This document shows, one piece after another, positions 1-7,169 of a stretch of DNA of 64,000 bases. Origin of the DNA: an uncultured Paracoccaceae bacterium (GTDB lineage Bacteria > Pseudomonadota > Alphaproteobacteria > Rhodobacterales > Rhodobacteraceae); assembly GCA_947495795.1 (NCBI GenBank), contig CANMAI010000009.1, forward strand, positions 209,944 to 273,943. The letters run 5' to 3'. Under the pieces are notes generated by a model. That model saw only the letters and a program-made list of their open reading frames with translations. It did not search any database and was not told the DNA's origin. Numbering within the stretch: position 1 is the stretch's first letter; each line of letters starts with the position of its first letter. Made by a program: the position numbers and the translations under genes.

Positions 1-767
1 TCCGCATGGCCCTGGATGGTGGCCAGAAGATTGTTGAAATCATGCGCGATACCGCCGGTAAGCTGGCCGATCGCCTCCATCTTCTGAGCCTGGAGGAGAC
101 GCTTTTCCGCGTTCTTGCGCTCTGCAATGGCTTCGGCACGGGCTTCGGCCAGAAGATTTTCTATCTCGCGGTTTTTCTCGTCGAGGGCGCGGCGGTTCTT
201 GAATTCGGAGACGAATATCCGTTCGTGGCGCAGCACGCTGCTGGCGATGACGAAGTAAAAGACAACAGAGCAGATCGCGAAGCCGATGATGGAGGAATTG
301 GCCGTTAGCGCAAAGCCTGCCATGCTGCCTATCGCAACGATGCCACTGAAGGTGAGGGCAGCGACAGGCATAGGATAGAGTGTGATGGCGCCGGCTGAAA
401 CGGTGCCGGCGGCGAGGGCGATGATAAAGGCCTGCGAGACGCCTGTGGTGACGGGCAGGATCACCGCGCCGGGGAAGGCCCAGACCAGGCCAAGAGCGGC
501 TGCGCGGATGTTGGTGCGGCGGTAGGAACGCCGGGTGAGACGCTTGGGAAAGGGCTTGCCGCGATAGGTGGAGAAGCGCCAGAGCGAGTAGGCGGAGAAG
601 CTGATGACGACCGCGGCCCAGAGCACGGCCTGCGGTAGAAGCTGGCTGTCGAGGTAGAAGACGAGCAGGGCGGCGAAGCTGTTGACGATATTGGCCGTCA
701 TCATCGGCGGCGTGAGGGATGTAATCGCGTAGGCGCGTTGGGCGATTATCTCCTCATCATCTACCAT
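1..767 (-). CDS. Membrane sensor histidine kinase, 3' end cut by window edge
   Basis: The 5' part of a sensor histidine kinase, with 255 codons visible before the window ends. Residues about 20-185 contain five or six hydrophobic segments and no clear periplasmic sensor domain. A charged linker of about residues 190-228 ([20 protein letters not shown]) looks like a coiled coil. The dimerisation/phosphoacceptor box follows ([18 protein letters not shown]), with the candidate phospho-histidine at 242. The HDFNN form of the H-box is common in hybrid kinases that end in a receiver domain, but that region is outside the window. The start is ATG at 767, which directly precedes an acidic MVDDEE N-terminus. 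The gene lies 109 bp downstream of the murA-like gene on the same strand, so they may share a transcript. The signal sensed cannot be told from the sequence. Confidence 0.85.
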   Translation of the reverse strand, partial: MVDDEEIIAQRAYAITSLTPPMMTANIVNSFAALLVFYLDSQLLPQAVLWAAVVISFSAYSLWRFSTYRGKPFPKRLTRRSYRRTNIRAAALGLVWAFPGAVILPVTTGVSQAFIIALAAGTVSAGAITLYPMPVAALTFSGIVAIGSMAGFALTANSSIIGFAICSVVFYFVIASSVLRHERIFVSEFKNRRALDEKNREIENLLAEARAEAIAERKNAEKRLLQAQKMEAIGQLTGGIAHDFNNLLATIQGHA

Positions 768-876
768 CACACTCTCCGGACGGGGCTGTGCAACCTGTGC
801 CAGAACCCGGATACGACTCGCTAACCCCCCCGAGGGTTAGAAATACAGAGAAACGGCGGCTTCGTCCATCCGGGGC

Positions 877-2169
877 TTAGGGCTCCTCCCAATGGGCGTC
901 GGCGCCGAGCGCCTTGAGGTTCTCGATGAAATTGGGGTGGGCGCGACGGATGGGTTCGGCCTTGAGGATGCGCGAGGTGCCCTCGATCTGGATCGCGGCG
1001 ATCAGAAGGCCGACGACGACGCGGATGATGTAGGGCGCCTCCACCTCTGCCGGTTTCAGCTTGGAGTTGCCGAAGACCAGCAGGCGGTGGGGATCGGAGA
1101 GGTGGGCGCGGACGCCGAGTTTGGCCAGTTCGCCCGACCAGCCGAGCGCGCCTTCGTAGACCTTGTTCCAGAAGAGAACATCCCCGTGGCAGCCGACGGA
1201 GACGCCGATGGCCTGCGGCAGCAGATCGGCGGGGAAGTAGGGCCAGGGGGCGGCTTCGATCTTTGCCGTCATCTGGGCGGTGAGGGGGGGCGTTACCTCG
1301 CGCGTCCAATCTGTGACGGTGATTTTGCCGGGTTCTTCGTGGAATTTGAGACCGAGCTTGGCGAACTGGTCGAGGATGAGGGGCATCTCGTTGAGGATGT
1401 CCGTTTCCACCGTGACCTGACCGCCGGTGACCCCGCCGAGGGCGAGGAAGGTCGCAACCTCGTGGTGATCATCCGGCACGCGGATTTCGGCGCTGCCGAG
1501 TTTATCGGTGCCGGTGACGGTGAGGCGGGAGGTGCCGATGCCCTCGATCCCTGCGCCCATTTGGGCGAGCATGTGGCATAGGGATTGAACATGCGGTTCG
1601 GAGGCCGCGTTGGTCAGGACGGAGGTGCCGTCGGCCACGCTGGCGATCATCAGAAAGGTCTCGGTCGCGGTGACGGAGGCGTATTCGGCCCAGATGGATT
1701 GTGGTGCAGGCCGTGATTTGAGCACCATGTCGATGCCCTGCGCGGGCAGGGTTTCGCAGCCGAAGGTCTGGAGGAAGTTGATATGCGGGTCGATCTCGCG
1801 GATGCCGAGTGCGCAGCCCTTGGCGTCGATATCGAATTTCAGGCGGCCGTGGCGGATAAGGACGGGGGCCAGCAGCAGAATGGCGGAGCGAATGCCGAGG
1901 GGCAGGTTCTCGATCGCCTTTGCGTCGATCTGTCCCTTGTGGTGCAGGGTGAGGGTGGCGTCTTGCGTGTCATACGTGACGTCTGATCCGAGGGAGCGGA
2001 AGTAATCCACCAGTTTGCCGACATCGGTGATGTCGGGGACGTTGGTGATGCGGACGGGCGCATCGGTGAGCAGTGAGGCGCAGATCATCGGCAGGACGGC
2101 GTTCTTGTTGCCGTTGGGGCGGATCGTGCCCGAAAGCGGGCGCCCGCCATTGACGATGAAATTGGCCAT
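877..2169 (-). CDS. murA: Divergent MurA-family UDP-GlcNAc enolpyruvyltransferase
   Basis: MurA transfers enolpyruvate from PEP to UDP-GlcNAc, the first committed step of peptidoglycan synthesis in the cytosol. The 430-residue product matches the family length (about 420) and two-domain EPSP-synthase fold. The start at 2169 (MANFIVNGG) was chosen because family similarity begins there; the frame opens 35 codons earlier with a basic, unrelated stretch. Visible catalytic features are K22-N23 in NGNKNAVLP, an Arg at 94, the PEP-reactive Cys at 119 in GCALGIRE, and FPAD, which carries the general-base Asp. The C-terminal third is unusual: the block normally reading ENRF is WNKV, DLRA is IIRV, and the DRGYE block near the end is RRAHPN. 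It may therefore be a second, diverged MurA paralogue rather than the housekeeping enzyme. It lies upstream of the histidine kinase and far from dcw genes of its own strand. Confidence 0.85.
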   Translation of the reverse strand: MANFIVNGGRPLSGTIRPNGNKNAVLPMICASLLTDAPVRITNVPDITDVGKLVDYFRSLGSDVTYDTQDATLTLHHKGQIDAKAIENLPLGIRSAILLLAPVLIRHGRLKFDIDAKGCALGIREIDPHINFLQTFGCETLPAQGIDMVLKSRPAPQSIWAEYASVTATETFLMIASVADGTSVLTNAASEPHVQSLCHMLAQMGAGIEGIGTSRLTVTGTDKLGSAEIRVPDDHHEVATFLALGGVTGGQVTVETDILNEMPLILDQFAKLGLKFHEEPGKITVTDWTREVTPPLTAQMTAKIEAAPWPYFPADLLPQAIGVSVGCHGDVLFWNKVYEGALGWSGELAKLGVRAHLSDPHRLLVFGNSKLKPAEVEAPYIIRVVVGLLIAAIQIEGTSRILKAEPIRRAHPNFIENLKALGADAHWEEP

Positions 2170-2435
2170 GCTCCGCCTCCGTCTCGCTGCGGCCTCCCCT
2201 GCCTTGCGATGGGAGGCGCGCTTGCCTGTTTTTGGTGCGGTCTGGCAGGGTCCCGCCGCGCACATTCTGCTCAACCCTCTCTATTTCACGGTTCGCCGGG
2301 TAAGTGCAATCCACAGCGGGATTTCGCCAGGGGTGGCGACGGTGAAGAGAGGATTTCGGGCTTTCGGTGTTCCTTGGGCTGGTGTGATTCTGCTTTGGTT
2401 CGGGCGCCGGTTCGCCGAACAGTATGGGGGTGGCC

Positions 2436-2936
2436 TCAGTGGCCGAGCCGAAGGATATAGAAATGATCGTCTCGCGATGTGCCATTTATGCGCACACCAT
2501 CGGGATGGGTTGCGACGTTTTTAAAGCCATGCGCCTCATAGAACCGGATCGCGCGGTGGTTCTCCGTATCTACGAACAATTCCAACTGTTCGATGCCAGC
2601 GCCCCGCGCTTCCTCGATAAGCCCTTGCATGAGAGTGTGGGCTGCACCTGACCCGTGATATTTGCCGCTGACGAAGAAGGGGCCGATCTCGGCGCGGTGG
2701 CGGGTGCGTTCGAGCTTTTGGGGGCGATAGCCGCAGAAGCCGATGAGCGTTTCGCCGTTGAAGACGCCGCGAATGGTGCCGTGGTTCAGGATCTCTTTCA
2801 GGCGATCGGGGCCTGGTGAGGCGGTTTCCTCGACCGTCGTGAGGAAGCCCATCGGGTAGTCGCGGACGCCTTCGATACGGAGCGCTTGCCAATCCTCCGC
2901 GTGCTCTGGGCCGAGGTTTTGATACGAAAACGCCAT
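2436..2936 (-). CDS. GNAT family N-acetyltransferase
   Basis: A 166-residue GCN5-related acetyltransferase, the usual length for a single-domain GNAT. These enzymes move an acetyl group from acetyl-CoA to an amine on a small molecule or protein. The acetyl-CoA-binding motif A region is visible as PFFVSGKYHGSGAAHTLM (pattern Q/R-x-x-G-x-G/A), followed by a helix rich in acidic residues and the typical ending ENHRAIRFYEAHGFK. The start at 2936 (MAFSYQ) is supported by a GGGAGG ribosome-binding site about 8 bases upstream on the minus strand, although the frame stays open to 3098. The gene is divergent from the mraZ promoter region, so its own promoter must lie within 2937-3110. Substrate unknown. 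Confidence 0.85.
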   Translation of the reverse strand: MAFSYQNLGPEHAEDWQALRIEGVRDYPMGFLTTVEETASPGPDRLKEILNHGTIRGVFNGETLIGFCGYRPQKLERTRHRAEIGPFFVSGKYHGSGAAHTLMQGLIEEARGAGIEQLELFVDTENHRAIRFYEAHGFKNVATHPDGVRINGTSRDDHFYILRLGH

Positions 2937-3043
2937 TGTCTGCCTGCCTCCCTTACGGCTGAATGTCTGCGAAATGCCGCCGGGCAGGATAGCCGGGGTG
3001 CGGCGCTCTGCAATGGCTGGATGCCATGAATCGCCACCTTGGC

Positions 3044-3052
3044 TGTGGATAA
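3044..3052 (-). promoter_or_regulatory. Perfect DnaA box (TTATCCACA)
   Basis: The plus strand reads TGTGGATAA, the exact reverse complement of the strong DnaA 9-mer TTATCCACA. It lies in the non-coding region between the GNAT gene and the dcw promoter. A single 9-mer is expected by chance about once per 130 kb on both strands together, so its place in this control region is suggestive only. DnaA is known to act as a transcription factor for division genes in some alphaproteobacteria. Confidence 0.4.
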
Positions 3053-3107
3053 CCCTGTGGTCAAACCTGAAATTTGGCCCGAAATTGCCGATAATCAAGA
3101 AAATTAT

Positions 3108-3132
3108 TGGGTTTTTATGGGCTGTGATGGGA
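3108..3132 (+). promoter_or_regulatory. Candidate MraZ operator, three TGGGN boxes
   Basis: TGGGT, TGGGC and TGGGA start at 3108, 3118 and 3128, separated by exactly 5-base spacers. Direct TGGGN repeats with 5-base spacers are the known binding site of MraZ in Escherichia coli, where the protein represses its own dcw operon. The array lies about 175-200 bp upstream of the predicted leader promoter and 434 bp upstream of the mraZ start codon, on the same strand as the dcw genes. It could also act on the divergent GNAT gene. Confidence 0.6.
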
Positions 3133-3257
3133 TAGCGATTTAGACGCTATATATAGTGTTCTATTCTCATAGTTTGTTTATATGTGCCAAAACTGGCCTT
3201 GATCACGGTAGATAATTACTCTTGAACATCGCGTGAATCACCCTTGATTTCGCTAAT

Positions 3258-3292
3258 GTGCATAGTTTCCCATTGATTTGCACGGTTTCCCA
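3258..3292 (-). promoter_or_regulatory. Second 10-bp-period array, minus orientation, possible MraZ site
   Basis: Read on the minus strand, the boxes are TGGGA, TGCAA, TGGGA and TGCAC, starting every 10 bases (plus coordinates 3288-3292, 3278-3282, 3268-3272, 3258-3262). Two match TGGGN fully and two keep only the TG. Equivalently, the plus strand shows a 20-bp direct repeat containing GTTTCCCAT. The array overlaps the -35 element and spacer of the promoter at 3273-3300, where a bound MraZ ring would block RNA polymerase. The orientation is opposite to the array at 3108-3132. Confidence 0.5.
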
Positions 3293-3300
3293 TGTAATAC
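3273..3300 (+). promoter_or_regulatory. Sigma70-like promoter of the dcw leader RNA
   Basis: TTGATT (3273-3278) and TAATAC (3295-3300) are separated by 16 bases, a good match to a housekeeping promoter. Transcription would start near 3307. That puts the start just before an 11-bp helix strand (3311-3321) and gives a leader of about 260 nt before mraZ. No better promoter was seen nearer to mraZ. Confidence 0.55.
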
Positions 3301-3306
3301 CTTACG

Positions 3307-3511
3307 CATCGGAAGGGACGGAAATACAATTTGGGCGCAAGACCCACCTCCAAGGTTTTAATCGGCAGGTTTCGTACAGGCCCGTCCCTTCCACAAAAAG
3401 ACTAAACCCGGCTGAGGGTGCGAGCAGGCACGAAGACAAAACCCCAGCTGGAAAAAGGCCAACACGGCTTCGAGGCGGATCGTGCAAGAGGCGGCACGGT
3501 TCGCCTTTTTT
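3307..3511 (+). ncRNA. upsM: UpsM-like leader sRNA upstream of mraZ
   Basis: A predicted transcript of about 205 nt runs from the promoter at 3273-3300 to an intrinsic terminator ending at 3511, inside the 5' leader of the dcw mRNA. In Rhodobacter sphaeroides the dcw cluster is known to have an unusually long leader that yields the abundant sRNA UpsM, about 200 nt long, by termination ahead of mraZ. Position, length and terminator all agree here. A perfect 11-bp helix can form between 3311-3321 and 3382-3392 (GGAAGGGACGG with CCGTCCCTTCC), folding the 5' half. Smaller hairpins include TGGG/CCCA (3332-3346) and ACCT/AGGT. There is no convincing ORF inside. The identity rests on layout, not on a sequence alignment. 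Confidence 0.7.
3474..3511 (+). terminator. Strong intrinsic terminator in the mraZ leader (attenuator)
   Basis: A 12-bp stem forms between GGCGGATCGTGC (3474-3485) and GCACGGTTCGCC (3494-3505), with two G-U pairs and an 8-base loop. Six consecutive T residues follow at once (3506-3511). It sits 54 bases before the mraZ GTG, so RNA polymerase must read through it to express the whole dcw cluster. This makes it a natural control point. Confidence 0.85.
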
Positions 3512-3565
3512 ACGGCCCGAAAGAGGCTGGAGCCGGGGCGGCGCAGGCAAAAGGGTGACACGCAA

Positions 3566-4081
3566 GTGGCACGACGGTTCAGAGGTGAATGGGTCCACAA
3601 GGTGGATGCCAAGGGAAGGGTGTCTATTCCGGCGCCCTTTCGGCGTGCTCTGGAGGAAGGTGATCCGGATTTCGAGCCGAAGGGGAACCCCTATCTCGTG
3701 CTGGTTTATGGCCGGAAGAACAAGAATTGCATCGAGGGATATTCCGTCCGCTCCATGGACGAGGTGGACGATATGATCGCTGCCCTGCCGCGCTATTCCC
3801 GTGAGCGGGAAGCGCTGGAGCGGATGATCAACACCCAGTCGAGCCAGGTTCAGGTGGATGAGAACGGACGGATCGTGCTGTCTGCGAAGCTGCGCGAAAA
3901 GATTGGCGTGGCGAAGGAGGCGGTGCTGGCCGGGATGGGCGACAAGTTCCAGATCTGGGAGCCCGCTGCCTATGAGGCCGATCAGGCACAGATTGACAAC
4001 TGGCTGAACGATCAGGACGAGGCGGAGGATCCTTTCGCTCTTCTGGATCGGGCGCGGCTTGGGGCAGGCAGCGGGGGGTAG
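3566..4081 (+). CDS. mraZ: Transcriptional regulator MraZ
   Basis: MraZ is the DNA-binding first gene of dcw clusters; it forms a ring-shaped oligomer and represses the cluster by binding direct repeats upstream. The 171-residue product has the two AbrB-like (SpoVT-AbrB) repeats. The first contains KVDAKGRVSIPAPFRR near residues 13-28 and the second contains VDENGRIVLSAKLREKIG about 80 residues later. GTG at 3566 was chosen because homology (RRFRGEWVHKVDAKGR) starts there and an AAGGG lies 12 bases upstream; the frame opens upstream without similarity. It is preceded by a long leader with a terminator and two candidate MraZ arrays. It is followed after 3 bases by rsmH. Confidence 0.95.
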   Translation: MARRFRGEWVHKVDAKGRVSIPAPFRRALEEGDPDFEPKGNPYLVLVYGRKNKNCIEGYSVRSMDEVDDMIAALPRYSREREALERMINTQSSQVQVDENGRIVLSAKLREKIGVAKEAVLAGMGDKFQIWEPAAYEADQAQIDNWLNDQDEAEDPFALLDRARLGAGSGG

Positions 4082-4084
4082 GAG

Positions 4085-5077
4085 ATGGTTGATGCCATGG
4101 TTGCCCCGCATATTCCCGTACTTCTGGAACCCATTCTCGCACGGATTTCCCCGGTGGAGGGCGTGTGGCTGGATGGCACTTTCGGGGCCGGGGGATATAC
4201 GCGTGCGCTTCTGGATGCGGGGGCGGAGAAGGTGATTGCAGTGGACCGCGACCCCGAGGTTTTCGAGCGGGCGGCAAGCTGGGCCAGTGAATACGGCGAC
4301 CGGCTGGAGCTGGTGGAGGCCACGTTCGATCAATTGGATACCCTGGTGGATGTGCCGCTGGCGGGGGTGGTGCTGGATATTGGCGTCTCCTCCATGCAGA
4401 TCGACCAGCCGGGGCGGGGGTTCTCGTTTCAGAAGGATGGCCCGCTGGATATGCGGATGAGCGGCAGCGGGCATTCGGCGGCCGATATCGTGAACACGGC
4501 CGATGAAGGAATGCTGGCGGATATTCTTTATCAGTATGGCGAGGAGCGGGCCTCGCGCCGGATCGCGCGGCGGATCGTGGAGGCGCGGGCGAATGCGCCG
4601 CTTACGCGGACGGGCGCTTTGGCCAAGGTGATCGAGGGCGCGTTGCCACCCGCGCGGCCTGGGCAGATGCACCCGGCAACGCGCAGTTTTCAGGCGTTGC
4701 GGATCGCGGTGAATGATGAGTTGGGGCAGTTGGTGCGCGGGCTGATCGCGGCGGAGCGGGCCCTGGCCCCCGGCGGCTGGCTGGTGGTCGTGACGTTTCA
4801 TTCGCTGGAGGATCGGATTGTGAAGCGGTTCTTTCAGCAGCGCAGCGGTGCGGCACCCAAGGGCAACAGATATGCGCCCGAAGTGGCAGTGGACGAGGCG
4901 CGGTTCGAACTGGTTTCGCGCAAGGCCGTGGTGGCGGATGAGGATGAGATGGCGGCGAACCCGCGCGCACGCTCGGCCAAGTTGCGGCTGGCGCGGCGGC
5001 GGGACGTACCGGCGGGGCCGGTGGATATGGGCAAGCTGGGGTTGCCACCTTTGGATCTGGCAGGAGAGAGACGATGA
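4085..5077 (+). CDS. rsmH: 16S rRNA (cytosine1402-N4)-methyltransferase RsmH
   Basis: RsmH (MraW) methylates N4 of C1402 in 16S rRNA using S-adenosylmethionine and fine-tunes decoding. At 330 residues the length is normal. The SAM-binding motif GTFGAGGYT lies near residues 31-39, AVDRDP follows as the acidic ribose-binding loop, and the C-terminal family signatures [14 protein letters not shown] and [10 protein letters not shown] are present. ATG at 4085 is used; an in-frame ATG at 4097 ([10 protein letters not shown]) is an alternative that keeps the conserved PHIPVLL. It lies 3 bases after mraZ and its stop overlaps the ftsL start as ATGA, a typical translational coupling. Confidence 0.96.
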   Translation: MVDAMVAPHIPVLLEPILARISPVEGVWLDGTFGAGGYTRALLDAGAEKVIAVDRDPEVFERAASWASEYGDRLELVEATFDQLDTLVDVPLAGVVLDIGVSSMQIDQPGRGFSFQKDGPLDMRMSGSGHSAADIVNTADEGMLADILYQYGEERASRRIARRIVEARANAPLTRTGALAKVIEGALPPARPGQMHPATRSFQALRIAVNDELGQLVRGLIAAERALAPGGWLVVVTFHSLEDRIVKRFFQQRSGAAPKGNRYAPEVAVDEARFELVSRKAVVADEDEMAANPRARSAKLRLARRRDVPAGPVDMGKLGLPPLDLAGERR

Positions 5078-5427
5078 AGACGGTGATGACAATCGGCGCT
5101 GTGGCCCTTGTGGTGGCGTTCGCCTTCTGGGCTTACGGCGTGAACTACGCCACGCAGGATGCGGAGCGGCGGGTTGCGGCGCTGCGGCTGGAGATCGCCG
5201 AAGAGAAGGCGACAATCGCGATGCTGCGGGCGGAGTGGGCGTATCTCAACCGGCCCGACCGTTTGCGCGAACTGGCGGAGCTGCATTTCGGAGATCTCGG
5301 TTTGATGCCGCTGGATGCAGCACATTTCAGCGATGCGGCCCTGCTGCCCTTCCCGCCGGATGAGCATCTGCCGCTTCTCGGGTCCGAGATTGACCGGCTT
5401 CTCTTCACGGCACAGGTCACGGAATGA
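5074..5427 (+). CDS. ftsL: Cell division protein FtsL
   Basis: FtsL is a small bitopic membrane protein that joins FtsB and FtsQ in the divisome and helps activate FtsW-FtsI. The 117-residue product has a short cytoplasmic start, one membrane segment (about residues 5-22), then a heptad-like coiled coil (about 25-60) with [20 protein letters not shown]. The family ending [21 protein letters not shown] follows, here [20 protein letters not shown]. Assignment relies on this architecture plus the invariant position between rsmH and ftsI. The start overlaps the rsmH stop and the stop overlaps the ftsI start by 4 bases. Confidence 0.93.
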   Translation: MKTVMTIGAVALVVAFAFWAYGVNYATQDAERRVAALRLEIAEEKATIAMLRAEWAYLNRPDRLRELAELHFGDLGLMPLDAAHFSDAALLPFPPDEHLPLLGSEIDRLLFTAQVTE

Positions 5428-7166
5428 TCCGCGCGCCGCTGCGCCCCCTTGCGCGGATCCTGACCGCGCGCGCCAATGGCGAGGATCCGGACAGGATCGA
5501 GGCCGAGGCGCGGGCGGCGCGGATGCGTGCGAAACTGCGTGCGGAGCGGCAGCGGGCCGAGCGGCGGCTTTGGCTGCTGGCGGCCACTTTCCTGATGGCC
5601 TTCGGCACGGTTGCCGGGCGCATGGGCGTGCTGGCCGCAAGCGATCCGGTGGAGCCGGAAAACGGCTATGCGGCAGCGCATATCGCCAACCAGCGGGCCG
5701 ATATTCTGGATGCCAAGGGGCGGATACTGGCGACGAACCTGCGCACAAACTCGCTTTACGCGCAGCCCCATATGATGGTGGACAAGGTTGCGGCAGCGAA
5801 CGGACTGGCCGAGATTTTTCCCGATATCACGGCGGAGGGGATGCTGGCGCAGTTCGAGAAGCGCAAGAAGTTTGTGTGGATCAAGCGCTCGCTTTCGCCT
5901 GAGCAGTTGCAGGCGGTGCATGATCTGGGCGAGCCGGGGCTGCTGTTCGGCCCGCGCGAGATGCGGCTTTACCCCAATGGCCCGATTGCGGCGCATGTGC
6001 TGGGCGGTACGCGTTTCGGGCAGGAGGGTGTGCATGCGGCCGAGGTGATCGGCATGGCCGGCGTGGAGCTGACCTATGACAAGTTCCTGCGTGATCCTGC
6101 GGAGGCGGGCAAGCCGCTGGAGCTTTCGATTGATCTGTCCGTGCAGGCGGCGGTGGAGCAGGTGCTGGCCGGTGGCATGGTGCTGATGAATGCCAAGGGG
6201 GCTGCAGCGGTACTGATGGAGGCCGATACCGGCCAGATCGTGGCGCTGGCGAGCCTGCCGGATTTTGACCCCAACAAGCGACCTCAGGCCGGAGCCGACC
6301 CGGCGGAAAGCCCGATTTTCAACCGGGCGGCGCAGGGTGTCTATGAGATGGGATCGACGCTGAAGATTTTCACGGCCGCGATGGGGCTGGAGACGGGGCT
6401 TTATGCGGCTTCGACGATGATCGACACCAAGGGGCCGCTGGTCTGGGGCAAGTTCAAGATCCGCGATTTCCACGATTATGGGCCGCTGCTGAGCCTGCGG
6501 GATGTGATCGTCAAATCCTCCAATATCGGGACGGCGCGGATCGCGATCGAGGCGGGGGCAGAGCGGCAGAAAGCCTATCTGCGCAAGCTGGGTTTCCTTG
6601 AGCCGGTGCCGGTGGAATTGCCGGAGGCGCGGCGGTCCAAGCCGCTGTTGCCGTCGCGCTGGAGCGAGCTTTCGACGATGACCATCTCCTACGGGCACGG
6701 GATCGCGATCACGCCGCTGCATCTGGCGACGGGCTACGCGACGGTGGCCAACGGCGGCATGAAGGTGACACCGAGCCTTGTGAAGGGCGGTGGGGGAGTG
6801 GGAGAGCGGGTGATTTCCGAAAAGACCTCCGCCGAATTGCGCAGCATGTTGCGGGCTGTCGTGACGGAGGGTACGGCCTCTCTCGGCGAGGTGCCGGGCT
6901 ATAATGTGGGCGGCAAGACGGGCACGGCGGACAAGCCCAACCCGCAGGGCGGCTATTACGACGACAAGGTGATGGCGACTTTTGCCAGCATGTTTCCTGC
7001 GGAAGATCCGAAATATGTGCTGATCGTGACGCTGGATGAGCCGGAAATACAGCTGGGCCGGGACCCGAAACGGACGGCAGGCTGGACGGCGGTACCTGTG
7101 GCGGCAGAGATGATCCGCCGGATTGCGCCGTTGATGAACATGCACCCGCAGCCTAAAGAGGGCTGA
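5424..7166 (+). CDS. ftsI: Peptidoglycan D,D-transpeptidase FtsI (PBP3)
   Basis: FtsI cross-links septal peptidoglycan as the class B penicillin-binding protein partner of FtsW. The 580-residue protein has a basic cytoplasmic tail, one membrane segment near residues 48-68, a dimerisation domain and a transpeptidase domain. All three active-site motifs are present: STLK with the catalytic Ser at 311, SSN at 365-367, and KTG at 498-500. The stretch before the membrane helix is rich in Arg and Ala (residues about 20-48), as in other alphaproteobacterial FtsI. It overlaps ftsL by 4 bases and is followed after 3 bases by murE. Confidence 0.97.
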   Translation: MIRAPLRPLARILTARANGEDPDRIEAEARAARMRAKLRAERQRAERRLWLLAATFLMAFGTVAGRMGVLAASDPVEPENGYAAAHIANQRADILDAKGRILATNLRTNSLYAQPHMMVDKVAAANGLAEIFPDITAEGMLAQFEKRKKFVWIKRSLSPEQLQAVHDLGEPGLLFGPREMRLYPNGPIAAHVLGGTRFGQEGVHAAEVIGMAGVELTYDKFLRDPAEAGKPLELSIDLSVQAAVEQVLAGGMVLMNAKGAAAVLMEADTGQIVALASLPDFDPNKRPQAGADPAESPIFNRAAQGVYEMGSTLKIFTAAMGLETGLYAASTMIDTKGPLVWGKFKIRDFHDYGPLLSLRDVIVKSSNIGTARIAIEAGAERQKAYLRKLGFLEPVPVELPEARRSKPLLPSRWSELSTMTISYGHGIAITPLHLATGYATVANGGMKVTPSLVKGGGGVGERVISEKTSAELRSMLRAVVTEGTASLGEVPGYNVGGKTGTADKPNPQGGYYDDKVMATFASMFPAEDPKYVLIVTLDEPEIQLGRDPKRTAGWTAVPVAAEMIRRIAPLMNMHPQPKEG

Positions 7167-7169
7167 GAT

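Noticed and set aside
823..839. Inverted repeat CTAACCC/GGGTTAG between murA and the kinase gene
   Set aside because: The stem is only 7 bp and lacks a T-run on the minus strand, and it would separate two co-directional genes. Not strong enough to call a terminator.
3135..3170. Possible promoter TTTAGA-N17-TATTCT and palindrome CTATATATAG just after the TGGGN array
   Set aside because: Each element matches the consensus at only four of six positions. The promoter at 3273-3300 is better and gives a leader of the expected length.
3302..5215. A 637-codon open frame on the minus strand across mraZ and rsmH
   Set aside because: Same cause: low-complexity Arg/Pro/His composition and complete overlap with mraZ, rsmH and the leader RNA.
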